Origin: an uncultured bacterium
Lineage (GTDB): Bacteria > Bacteroidota > Bacteroidia > Chitinophagales > Chitinophagaceae
Assembly: GCA_903920455.1 (NCBI GenBank)
Contig: CAIXLY010000003.1
Location: 102,304 to 166,303, forward strand
DNA: 64,000 nucleotides
Direction of reading: 5' to 3'
Shown in pieces: positions 8,352-16,490 of this stretch (within the stretch, counting starts at the first letter, position 1; every line of letters begins with the position of its first letter). The notes under the pieces are model-generated. The model saw nothing but the letters and a program-made list of their open reading frames with translations. It searched no databases and was not told the DNA's origin. Position numbers and translations under genes: made by a program.

Positions 8352-10277
8352 ATGCAAATAGAACCAGGGGCATTGCTAAAGAACATCAACTCACCAACTG
8401 ACCTTAAGAAGCTCAGTAAGGACGATCTGCATAAAGTGAGCGAAGAACTTCGTCAGTACATCATTGATGTGGTTAGTGTTCATGGAGGCCATTTTGCTGC
8501 TAGTCTAGGCGTGGTTGAATTATCCGTTGCCCTACATTATGTTTACAATACCCCTTACGACCAATTGGTCTGGGACGTAGGCCATCAGGCTTATGGACAC
8601 AAGATTCTTACTGGAAGAAGAGACAATTTCCACACCAACAGAAAATACAACGGCCTTAGTGGCTTCCCAAAGAGAAGTGAAAGCGAGTATGATACATTTG
8701 GTGTTGGGCACTCATCAACCTCCATTTCAGCCGCACTTGGAATGGCCATCGCTTCAAAGTACAAAGGAGAGCTTGATAGAAAGTCTGTAGCCATCATTGG
8801 AGATGGTGCAATGACTGCAGGCATGGCTTTTGAGGCCATGAACCATGCAGGTGTTGCCGAATCTGACATGCTGGTGATACTCAACGATAATTGCATGAGC
8901 ATTGACCCCAATGTTGGAGCACTTAAAGAATACCTGACTGATATCTCTACCTCACACACGTATAATAAAATCAAGGATGATATCTGGAATACCTTGGGAA
9001 AGCTTCCCGTCGGAGGTAATTTTTCAAGGGAAATTGCAAGTAAACTAGAACACAGCATCAAGGGATTCATCAACAAAAGGAGCAATTTGTTTGAGTCGAT
9101 GAAACTGAGATACTTCGGACCAATCGATGGTCATAACATCACTAAACTGGTAGACACGTTAAAAGACCTAAGAGATATTCCAGGTCCGAAGCTCCTGCAT
9201 ATCATCACTACAAAAGGAAAAGGTTATGCCCTGGCAGAAAAAGACCAAACCACCTGGCATGCACCCGGACTTTTTGATAAAGTGACAGGAGAAATCTACA
9301 AAAAAACATACGATACACCTCAAGCCCCAAAATATCAGGATGTTTTTGGCAAGACCATCATAGAGCTGGCCAAACAAAACGATAAAATATTTGGCATCAC
9401 CCCAGCAATGCCATCTGGATCATCACTAAAATTCATGATGGAGGAAATGCCAGATCGTGCAATTGATGTAGGCATCTGCGAACAGCATGCCGTTACACTA
9501 AGCGCAGGAATGGCTACGCAGGGATTAAAAGTATTTTGCAATATTTACTCTTCATTCATGCAAAGGTCTTACGACCAAGTGGTACATGATGTAGCCATTC
9601 AAAAACTACCTGTAGTGTTTTGTCTGGATAGGGCTGGTCTCGTAGGAGACGACGGACCAACACACCATGGCGTATATGATATTGCCTACATGAGGTGTAT
9701 CCCCAACATGGTTGTTTCAGCCCCTATGAATGAGGCGGAGTTGAGAGACCTTATGTATACTGCACAACTTGACTCAACAGATCTTCCTTTTGTAATCCGC
9801 TATCCGCGTGGACAAGGAGTAATGCCTGAGTGGAAAACAGAGATGAAGGAAATTGTTATCGGTAAAGGAAGAAGATTAAAAGAAGGAAAAGATATTGTAA
9901 TTCTTTCCTTCGGACATCCCGGAAATTTCGCAGCAGCAGCAATAAGAGAACTAAAGGCTGATGGAATAACTCCAGGACACTACGACCTTAGATTTGTAAA
10001 ACCTATCGATGAAGAAATGCTTCATGAAGTTTTTGGCAAGTACAATAAAATAATAACTGTTGAAGACGGAACCGTTGTTGGTGGAGCAGGATCAGCTGTA
10101 CTTGAATTTATGGCAACTCATGGATACCATGCTGAGGTTCGTATCCTTGGAATACCCGATCGCCTTGTTGAGCATGGATCACAGAAAGAGCTATACAGAG
10201 AATGTAATTATGATGCAGAAGCCATCGTGGAAGTAGCTCGGGAAATGATGAAGGAACAGGTAATGGTGATTAAGTAA
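8352..10277 (+). CDS. dxs: 1-deoxy-D-xylulose-5-phosphate synthase
   Basis: 641 residues from the ATG at 8352. A longer frame from a TTG at 8319 adds eleven hydrophobic residues foreign to the family and is not used. Dxs condenses pyruvate and glyceraldehyde-3-phosphate with thiamine diphosphate, the first step of the MEP isoprenoid pathway. Visible motifs are VWDVGHQAYGHKILTGRR, GHSSTSISAALG, the ThDP-binding GDGAMTAGMAFEAMNHAG, and in the Pyr domain ICEQHAVTLSAGMA and DRAGLVGDDGPTHHG. Its stop overlaps the convergent scpA gene by 8 bases. Confidence 0.97.
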   Translation: MQIEPGALLKNINSPTDLKKLSKDDLHKVSEELRQYIIDVVSVHGGHFAASLGVVELSVALHYVYNTPYDQLVWDVGHQAYGHKILTGRRDNFHTNRKYNGLSGFPKRSESEYDTFGVGHSSTSISAALGMAIASKYKGELDRKSVAIIGDGAMTAGMAFEAMNHAGVAESDMLVILNDNCMSIDPNVGALKEYLTDISTSHTYNKIKDDIWNTLGKLPVGGNFSREIASKLEHSIKGFINKRSNLFESMKLRYFGPIDGHNITKLVDTLKDLRDIPGPKLLHIITTKGKGYALAEKDQTTWHAPGLFDKVTGEIYKKTYDTPQAPKYQDVFGKTIIELAKQNDKIFGITPAMPSGSSLKFMMEEMPDRAIDVGICEQHAVTLSAGMATQGLKVFCNIYSSFMQRSYDQVVHDVAIQKLPVVFCLDRAGLVGDDGPTHHGVYDIAYMRCIPNMVVSAPMNEAELRDLMYTAQLDSTDLPFVIRYPRGQGVMPEWKTEMKEIVIGKGRRLKEGKDIVILSFGHPGNFAAAAIRELKADGITPGHYDLRFVKPIDEEMLHEVFGKYNKIITVEDGTVVGGAGSAVLEFMATHGYHAEVRILGIPDRLVEHGSQKELYRECNYDAEAIVEVAREMMKEQVMVIK

Positions 10278-11049
10278 AATTTACCATAGGCAAGTCATCC
10301 TGCCTATCATCATTATATTCTATGATGAAATTATTTCTGCCCTCACCAATGATGATGGCCAGGTAGCTCTGCTGTACAAGTTCAAGCACAGTGAGGAATA
10401 GAAATATGGCGTGAAGCCTATCCTGGCATACATCAAACACTTTCTCAAAAGACATGGTCTTCTCTTCTGCACTGATCTTTAAGACGTATTCGCGACTTTC
10501 TTCCATCGTATAATTATAACGATAGACAACGTGTTGAGGTTTGTTTTGGCGGTCATGAACCCGCTGCATCACTTTTTCAAACACCTTCATCAGCTTGAAC
10601 AGTGAAATCGACTGTATCTCTGAGCCCTCTGAAGCTTCTTCTCCAACTGCCTGCAAGTCCTTGTTCAGGTTGCCGCGCTTTACGCTGAACATGCGCTGCT
10701 GTTCAAGGTCAGCCAGTTGCAATGAAGCTTCTTTGAACTTTTTATACTCAAGTATCTTATCAATCAACTCCTTTCTAGGATCAATCTCATTTCCTTGCTC
10801 ATCCAATTCCTTTCTAGGCAATAACATCTTTGCCTTGATTCTGATCAAGGTTGAAATGAACAGAATGAATTCACTGCTTAACTCAATATTGTCTTCTTCT
10901 GATTGTCTGATAAAGGCCAAGTAATCATCAATAATCTTCTTGATTGGAATATTGTATATATCCAACTCATCACGTTCGATGAAGAAAAGCAGAAGGTCAA
11001 AAGGACCTTCAAACTGGGGAAGACTAATCTGATAAGATGCTGTATTCAA
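10270..11049 (-). CDS. scpA: Segregation and condensation protein A
   Basis: ScpA is the kleisin bridging the SMC dimer in the bacterial condensin complex. The N-terminus ISLPQFEGPFDLLLFFIERD and the helical middle with ELSSEFILFISTLIRIKAKM are diagnostic. No ATG exists near the N-terminus. The TTG at 11079 lies inside a TATATTTG promoter box, so the TTG at 11049 (giving MNTASYQISLPQFEG, 259 residues) is preferred. Another non-ATG start nearby remains possible. The partner scpB is not in this window. It overlaps dxs tail-to-tail by 8 bases. Confidence 0.9.
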   Translation of the reverse strand: MNTASYQISLPQFEGPFDLLLFFIERDELDIYNIPIKKIIDDYLAFIRQSEEDNIELSSEFILFISTLIRIKAKMLLPRKELDEQGNEIDPRKELIDKILEYKKFKEASLQLADLEQQRMFSVKRGNLNKDLQAVGEEASEGSEIQSISLFKLMKVFEKVMQRVHDRQNKPQHVVYRYNYTMEESREYVLKISAEEKTMSFEKVFDVCQDRLHAIFLFLTVLELVQQSYLAIIIGEGRNNFIIEYNDDRQDDLPMVNFT

Positions 11050-11076
11050 TGGAATTACTTTCGTTGCTGTAAGCGG

Positions 11077-11084
11077 CAAATATA
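11077..11084 (-). promoter_or_regulatory. Promoter for scpA
   Basis: TATATTTG on the minus strand matches TAnnTTTG. A TTG at 11101-11103 lies upstream with a 16-base spacer, fitting the -33 element. The box contains the alternative TTG start at 11079, which argues for translation starting further downstream. Confidence 0.6.
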
Positions 11085-11140
11085 TGGAATTGGATCAAAA
11101 CAATCAGGCATTGAATTAGAATTTGACGACCTTCGGGGGG

Positions 11141-12013
11141 ATGAAAAATCAAAATCTGATCAAGTGGCTGCTCTTTTTGCTGCTTTGTGTAACCTGGGGT
11201 AGCTCTTTCATCCTTATGAAAGCAGGATTGACCTCTCTTAGCCCATATCAGGTAGCTTCCATCAGAATTCTTTCCGCAGGAATTCTCCTAACCCCGCTAC
11301 TTCGAAAAGCATATAAGGAAGTGCCAAGGCACATGATCAGGCCAATCATCCTATCTGGTTTTCTGGGCACTTTTTTTCCTGCCTACTTTTTTTGTCTAGC
11401 TCAGACCAAAATTGATAGTTCCTTGGCGGGGATCTTGAATGCCCTGACTCCAATTTTTGCGGTTGGCATTGGCACTGCCTTCTTCAAACTTCGGATAGGC
11501 TGGATAAAATGGCTGGGGATGTTCTTTGGCTTTGCTGGAATGACCATCCTTTTACTTGGAGGCACCCAAATCATAAATACTACCTATCTTGGATATACTT
11601 CCTTTGTACTCCTGGCCTCCATCTGTTATGGACTTAATGTCAACGTAGTGAATCACTATTTGAAAGAAATCGGTCCACTCAATATTGCAGTAATTGCATT
11701 TACAGCACTGGTCGTTCCAACCTCGATCATTCTTGCCTTAACAGGATATTTTACCGATCCCCACTTGATGAATGGAAGCTGGACAAGATCGACTTCTGCC
11801 AGCATACTTGTTGGTTTACTCGGAACTGGAGTGGCATCTATTGCATTTTATGCACTCGTCAAAAAAGCGGGTCCAGTATTTGCCTCTATGGTTACCTATG
11901 GAATTCCGCTCGTGGCCATCGGCTGGGGTATTGTTGCCGGCGAGTCAATCACAGCTATCCAAATTGCAGGAATGGTGGTGATTCTGTTTGGTGTGAGGCT
12001 GGCGAATAAATAA
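11141..12013 (+). CDS. EamA/DMT-superfamily transporter (second copy)
   Basis: 290 residues from the ATG at 11141, which follows a GGGGGG run. A TTG six codons upstream only adds MTTFGG. There are ten hydrophobic segments in two EamA repeats, with CVTWGSSFILMKAGL in helix 1 and a second repeat ending MVVILFGVRLANK. It is related in fold to the protein at 4976-5872 but diverged in sequence. It is divergent from scpA and convergent with frr. The substrate is unknown. Confidence 0.9.
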   Translation: MKNQNLIKWLLFLLLCVTWGSSFILMKAGLTSLSPYQVASIRILSAGILLTPLLRKAYKEVPRHMIRPIILSGFLGTFFPAYFFCLAQTKIDSSLAGILNALTPIFAVGIGTAFFKLRIGWIKWLGMFFGFAGMTILLLGGTQIINTTYLGYTSFVLLASICYGLNVNVVNHYLKEIGPLNIAVIAFTALVVPTSIILALTGYFTDPHLMNGSWTRSTSASILVGLLGTGVASIAFYALVKKAGPVFASMVTYGIPLVAIGWGIVAGESITAIQIAGMVVILFGVRLANK

Positions 12014-12030
12014 AAGTAGCCCCTCCACGC

Positions 12031-12594
12031 CTAGACACTCATCAATTCCTTCTCCTTGGAAGCAAGGTGCTTATCTACCAAGGCAATATATTTATTCGTG
12101 ATGTCTTGAATTTCTTTTTCAGCATCTGTAGCCAAGTCTTCGCTCATGCCATTTTTCTGTAACTTCTTGACATGCTCAATAGCATCCCTTCTAATATTGC
12201 GAATTGCAACCTTTGAATTCTCCCCTTCTCCTTGCACTCGCTTAACAATTTCTTTTCTTCTCTCTTCAGTAAGTGGTGGAAGAAAAATACGAATGATGGT
12301 GCCATCGTTCTGAGGCGTTACACCAAGGTTAGCGGCTATGATAGATCGCTCGATAGGCTGCAGCATATTTTTTTCCCAAGGTTGGATCGTGAGTGTTCTT
12401 GCATCTGCCACTGAAATATTTGCAACCTGGGCAATCCCCGTTGGAGAGCCATAATAATCAACAACCACCCCATCAAACATTTGAGGATTTGCTCTTCCAG
12501 CCCTGATCTTGACAAGCTCCGCTTCAAGATGTGATATCGCCTTTTGCATTGAGGTTGTTACACTGCCGATGTGCAATTCAAGTTCTTCAGACAT
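12031..12594 (-). CDS. frr: Ribosome recycling factor
   Basis: 187 residues, the standard RRF length. RRF acts with EF-G to split post-termination ribosomes. Motifs include KIRAGRANPQMFDGV, the YYGSPTGIAQVANI stretch and TIQPWEKNML in domain I, and a C-terminal helix with conserved RRDAIEHVKKLQK. The gene is alone on this strand; the usual neighbour pyrH is not in the window. Confidence 0.97.
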   Translation of the reverse strand: MSEELELHIGSVTTSMQKAISHLEAELVKIRAGRANPQMFDGVVVDYYGSPTGIAQVANISVADARTLTIQPWEKNMLQPIERSIIAANLGVTPQNDGTIIRIFLPPLTEERRKEIVKRVQGEGENSKVAIRNIRRDAIEHVKKLQKNGMSEDLATDAEKEIQDITNKYIALVDKHLASKEKELMSV

Positions 12595-12612
12595 AATTGA
12601 TTATTTCGTCTG

Positions 12613-12620
12613 CAAATCTA
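12613..12620 (-). promoter_or_regulatory. Promoter -7 box for frr
   Basis: TAGATTTG on the minus strand matches TAnnTTTG and ends 18 bases before the frr ATG. Confidence 0.5.
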
Positions 12621-12686
12621 ACGAATGCCGTGAAAATCTAAGAAAAAAATGAAATGAAAGAGAAGACTTTCTGGTTGAAGGATAAA

Positions 12687-13793
12687 TTACTGCTCTATTT
12701 TCGACAAAATCCTATTGCGGATATTGCCGCCCTCCATACTTTGGGAATCTAAAGCATACTTGTTTGCGCCAGCTGAAAATGTCAGAAAAAGAATGGCTAT
12801 AAACCCAATCACGAAAAGAAAAAAAAAGATGATGTTAATGCCCAATGGCTGTGCAATAATTGCCAATGCCAACAACAGCATTGAGGCAGCACTTAAAATT
12901 GCAGTTACTTGCATGTGAGACAATCCTCTCTTCAGCAAAATATGGTGGATGTGATTGATGTCTGGCTCAAATGGAGATTTCCCTGTAAAAACTCTCATGA
13001 CCGAAACACGAAAGGTATCAAAAAGTGGAATAAAAAGAACCGCCAAGCCCACTGCGGGTGCAACAGAAAAACTCATGATCGCGTTAGAGGAAGTTTCAAT
13101 GCTAATGAATCTAATAACCAGCACAGCATTAATCAAACCAATCAATAATGATCCTGTATCTCCTAAAAAAATCCTTGCAGGCGAGAAATTATACAAGAGA
13201 AAGGCAAGAATACCTGCAGCCGAAGAGAAAGCAAGAATCGCATGGGCAACATCATGCTCGATAGCAAATACAACTCCAAAAAACAAAGTGGCTATCAACC
13301 CCAACATGCCTGCCAACCCATCTACACCATCAATAAGGTTATAGGCATTGATAACGACCATGATGGTGAGGTATGTAAACACTTGGCTCGCTAGAGGAGA
13401 GAGACCATGTACGCCCAAAAATCCATGAAATGAATCCAATTGATAATGCCCCTGATAGGTGAGGATAAATGCCGCCAATAACTGTCCTGCAAATTTTTTC
13501 AAAGGAGATAACCCCAAAATATCATCCTTCATTCCCAGAAAAAAAATGATTAACGAAGCTGCTGCAAAATATTGAATGGCTGGTGAACTGGAGAAATCAG
13601 CCATGGTCAAGACTGAAAAACTGATGGCAAAATAAATACCAATTCCCCCAAGCGATGGGATTGGAACAAAGTGTACTTTTCTAATTCCGGGATGATCAAA
13701 AATCTGCTTTAAGTCGGCAACCTTAATTACCAATGGGATAGAAAAGAAAGCAACAATAAATGATAAAAATGAGGCAAAAAGAATTGAATCCAT
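12687..13793 (-). CDS. MraY/WecA-family undecaprenyl-phosphate glycosyl-1-phosphate transferase
   Basis: 368 residues with about ten to eleven membrane segments. The family transfers a sugar-1-phosphate, often GlcNAc-1-P, from UDP-sugar to polyprenyl phosphate, starting O-antigen, teichoic or other surface glycan assembly. Diagnostic motifs are the early cytoplasmic GIRKVHFVPIPSLGGIGIY, NAYNLIDGVDGLAG, FLGDTGSLLIG (Mg-binding aspartates) and the WecA/TagO-type HIHHILLKRG loop. That loop favours WecA/TagO over the peptidoglycan enzyme MraY. It stands alone, with no glycan cluster beside it. Confidence 0.9.
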   Translation of the reverse strand: MDSILFASFLSFIVAFFSIPLVIKVADLKQIFDHPGIRKVHFVPIPSLGGIGIYFAISFSVLTMADFSSSPAIQYFAAASLIIFFLGMKDDILGLSPLKKFAGQLLAAFILTYQGHYQLDSFHGFLGVHGLSPLASQVFTYLTIMVVINAYNLIDGVDGLAGMLGLIATLFFGVVFAIEHDVAHAILAFSSAAGILAFLLYNFSPARIFLGDTGSLLIGLINAVLVIRFISIETSSNAIMSFSVAPAVGLAVLFIPLFDTFRVSVMRVFTGKSPFEPDINHIHHILLKRGLSHMQVTAILSAASMLLLALAIIAQPLGINIIFFFLFVIGFIAILFLTFSAGANKYALDSQSMEGGNIRNRILSKIEQ

Positions 13794-13968
13794 TATTTAA
13801 ATAATTGACATGAAAGTTGTAATACTTCGTAATCAAGTGATTCATAGTCAATTGGATTCGGATAGGACAGTATAAAGGTCTGCTAAAAAACTGAGACCGC
13901 ATGATCTTTTGAAGTATTCCAAAATAAATTTTAGTGAAACATGCGAAAGATTAAATTCTCAAATGCAT

Positions 13969-13976
13969 TAGTTTTG
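13969..13976 (+). promoter_or_regulatory. Promoter -7 box for the transketolase subunit gene
   Basis: TAGTTTTG matches TAnnTTTG and ends 15 bases before the ATG at 13992. No -33 TTG is evident. Its position inside the longer frame supports the downstream start. Confidence 0.4.
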
Positions 13977-13991
13977 TCCGAAATAATAACA

Positions 13992-14825
13992 ATGGCAACT
14001 CTGAAGGAAACGGCAACACAGGTTAGAAGGGATATTGTACGCATGGTTCATGGCGTTCAAAGTGGACATCCTGGTGGCTCTTTGGGCTGTACCGATTTTC
14101 TAACTGCGTTGTATTTCAAGGTCATGAAACATGACCCAGCATTCAATATGGATGCAGTCAATGAAGATTTATTTTTTCTATCAAACGGCCATATTTCTCC
14201 ACTATTCTACTCCTGCCTAGCCCGCTCAGGATATTTTCCAATCAGTGAACTGGCAAGCTTTAGAAAATTAAATTCAAGGCTACAGGGGCACCCTGCAACC
14301 CATGAGCATTTACCGGGTGTTAGGATTGCCTCAGGATCACTAGGTCAGGGATTAAGTGTTGCCATTGGCGCTGCACTTGCAAAAAAACTCAATAAGGACA
14401 ATAGGCTGGTTTACTCACTTCATGGAGATGGAGAACTGCAGGAAGGACAAATTTGGGAAGCACTCATGTTTGCTGCCCATCACAAAGTGGACAATCTCAT
14501 TGCAACAGTAGACTGGAACGGACAACAGATTGATGGCCCAACTGAAAAGGTAATTTCTCTGGGAGATATAAAACAAAAGTTTGATTCTTTTGGATGGACA
14601 ACACTGGATATGCAAGGCAATGATATGGATGATATCATAAAAGTATTAGAAGAAGCGAAAGCATTGACAGGAAAGGGTAAACCCATTGCTATTATGATGC
14701 GTACCCTGATGGGCAAGGGCGTTGACTTTATGGAAAATGACCATGGCTGGCATGGCATTGCCCCAAATGATGATCAGCTTGCAAAGGCATTGCTACAACT
14801 CCCTGAAACATTGGGCGACTATTAA
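13992..14825 (+). CDS. Transketolase, N-terminal (ThDP-binding) subunit
   Basis: 277 residues from the ATG at 13992 (MATLKETATQ). The upstream ATG at 13941 would place the promoter box inside the gene. The protein covers only the thiamine-diphosphate-binding half of transketolase: GHPGGSLGCTDFL, GSLGQGLSVAIGAALA and GDGELQEGQIWEALMFAA are all present, and it ends normally with ENDHGWHGIAPNDDQL. Transketolase moves two-carbon units in the pentose phosphate pathway. In many split-type organisms the C-terminal subunit gene follows directly; here the next gene is a convergent permease 2 bases away, so the partner must be elsewhere. It is not a frameshifted full-length gene, since no C-terminal half is found in any frame. 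Confidence 0.9.
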   Translation: MATLKETATQVRRDIVRMVHGVQSGHPGGSLGCTDFLTALYFKVMKHDPAFNMDAVNEDLFFLSNGHISPLFYSCLARSGYFPISELASFRKLNSRLQGHPATHEHLPGVRIASGSLGQGLSVAIGAALAKKLNKDNRLVYSLHGDGELQEGQIWEALMFAAHHKVDNLIATVDWNGQQIDGPTEKVISLGDIKQKFDSFGWTTLDMQGNDMDDIIKVLEEAKALTGKGKPIAIMMRTLMGKGVDFMENDHGWHGIAPNDDQLAKALLQLPETLGDY

Positions 14826-14827
14826 AC

Positions 14828-16060
14828 TCAACTTCTTAAAGAAACTGAAGAACTTGCTGCACGTCTTGCTGGAATCCATGACGCTAGCAATCCAATCATC
14901 ATAACGGTTGTAGTGACGATGATAAAATCACTAAACACCAGTTTTACAGGATAGTAATCAATCAAAAAAGTTGCCCCCTCAAGTGGAATCAGCTTGTATG
15001 TTGTTTGAAGATAATAGAACAACATGGCAATGGCTAAGCCCCCTGCAGTTCCAATGAAAGCGAGCATAACACCCTCTGCCAAAAAAATCTTTTGAATCAT
15101 TGTATTGTCTGCCCCCATCGCCTTCATCACTTGAATATCTTTTTCCTTTTCCAGCACGAGCATACTCAATGCCCCTATCATTGTAAAGGCCGCTACAATC
15201 AGAATGAGCGAAAAAATACCATAGATTGCTAACTTTTCCATGCGAATAGTGGTGTACAACATGCTATTCTGCTGATACCGATTCTCAACTTTGTAACCAA
15301 CCCCGAGTACCTGACGAATTTTATCTGCGACATCAGTTTCACTTGCCCCTGGAATAAGCTTCACCTCTGCTGATCCAAACTCATCGGCACTGTACCCCAA
15401 AAAAGATTTTAAAAAAGCAAGGTTAGTGATTACATATTTATTGTCGAATTCACTTTGAATTGCAAAGCTACCTGAGGGATTGGCCAGGGATAATCCAAGT
15501 GCTTCCATGGGGTTGGAGAATTCCTGAACAGACTTTCTTGGCAAGTAAACCGACACGGGATAAATGGACCTGTCGGAAAGTAATCCGAGCGATTGCTCAA
15601 CACCTACACCCATCACCAATGCAGGCTGTTCCGCATCACCTGTATTAAACTCCCCCCGATACATAGATGAAGGTACTCCCGAAACATGGGCATAATTGCT
15701 ATCCACACCCTTGATATGCACCACGGCCTGCAGCATATCATTTTGTATTAAGGCCTTTGATTCTGCCGTCAGAGAAACAAAAGAAACTCCCGAAATTGCT
15801 CGGAGTTGATCAAGCTGTTTTTGATTAAGAACAATCACCTTTCCTTGTACAGCACCAATTCTAATATCTGCATAGAAAGATGCATAGAGTGACTTAACAA
15901 GAGATTCAAATCCATTAAATGCACTGAGTATAATGATGAGTGAGGCCGAACCAAACATGATGGCAGTAACACTAACCCATGAGATAATATTTATAGCATT
16001 GGTTGATTTTTTTGCGCTGAAATAACGCCAGGAAAATGTAAGTATCCTACTTAGGTTCAT
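14828..16060 (-). CDS. ABC transporter permease, LolC/LolE-FtsX type
   Basis: 410 residues. One N-terminal membrane helix (about 20-45) is followed by a MacB-like periplasmic core (about 50-260) and an FtsX domain with three C-terminal helices, including IFSLILIVAAFTMIGALSML and the cytoplasmic KEKDIQVMKAMGA motif. This four-helix layout is that of lipoprotein-releasing LolC/E permeases. The start overlaps the rbfA stop by 4 bases (translational coupling). No ATPase gene is adjacent, so the LolD-like partner is encoded elsewhere. Function as lipoprotein export is by family. Confidence 0.88.
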   Translation of the reverse strand: MNLSRILTFSWRYFSAKKSTNAINIISWVSVTAIMFGSASLIIILSAFNGFESLVKSLYASFYADIRIGAVQGKVIVLNQKQLDQLRAISGVSFVSLTAESKALIQNDMLQAVVHIKGVDSNYAHVSGVPSSMYRGEFNTGDAEQPALVMGVGVEQSLGLLSDRSIYPVSVYLPRKSVQEFSNPMEALGLSLANPSGSFAIQSEFDNKYVITNLAFLKSFLGYSADEFGSAEVKLIPGASETDVADKIRQVLGVGYKVENRYQQNSMLYTTIRMEKLAIYGIFSLILIVAAFTMIGALSMLVLEKEKDIQVMKAMGADNTMIQKIFLAEGVMLAFIGTAGGLAIAMLFYYLQTTYKLIPLEGATFLIDYYPVKLVFSDFIIVTTTVMMIGLLASWIPARRAASSSVSLRS

Positions 16061-16419
16061 TTATTGCGTTCATCATTTATCTGCTTGAAAAGCTTTTCCA
16101 TTTTGAACACATGATCCAATGTGTCATCTTTAAAAAATCTCAATTCAGGCATTCTTCGCAGCTGTTGCTTAACCCTTAAGCCAAGCTCCTTTTTAATTTC
16201 ACCCTTCCGGTCTTCAAACCTGTTCAGCAGCGCTTCCTGATCCTTGACTTGAAAAAGACTGAGATACACCCTCGCTTCAAGTAAATCAGGCGTAATCTTA
16301 ACCCCTGATATAGAGACCATTCCTCCATTGATCATGTTCAGTCCCATTCGCAGAAAAATATCGTTCAATTCTTCTTGTATAACCCCTGCAACTTGCTTTT
16401 GTCTTTTGCTTTCCTCCAT
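16057..16419 (-). CDS. rbfA: 30S ribosome-binding factor A
   Basis: 120 residues, the typical RbfA KH-fold length. It aids late 30S maturation and cold adaptation. Diagnostic stretches are RQKQVAGVIQEELNDIFLR at the N-terminus and VKQQLRRMPELRFFKDDTLD near the C-terminus. It is the first gene of a two-gene unit with the LolE-like permease (4-base overlap). Confidence 0.95.
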   Translation of the reverse strand: MEESKRQKQVAGVIQEELNDIFLRMGLNMINGGMVSISGVKITPDLLEARVYLSLFQVKDQEALLNRFEDRKGEIKKELGLRVKQQLRRMPELRFFKDDTLDHVFKMEKLFKQINDERNK

Positions 16420-16428
16420 AACGTACGC

Positions 16429-16456
16429 TTGATGCCTGTAAAATTAGTTACTTTTG
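16429..16456 (+). promoter_or_regulatory. Promoter for the MsbA-type exporter gene
   Basis: TTG at 16429-16431, a 17-base spacer, then TACTTTTG at 16449-16456, matching the Bacteroidota -33/-7 pattern. The ATG lies 34 bases downstream of the box. Confidence 0.6.
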
Positions 16457-16490
16457 ACCCTAATCGGTAAAAAAACGTAATCCCCCCTTA

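Noticed and set aside
8591-9085. A 164-residue minus-strand open frame inside dxs
   Set aside because: Antisense to conserved dxs motifs, with no recognisable domain.
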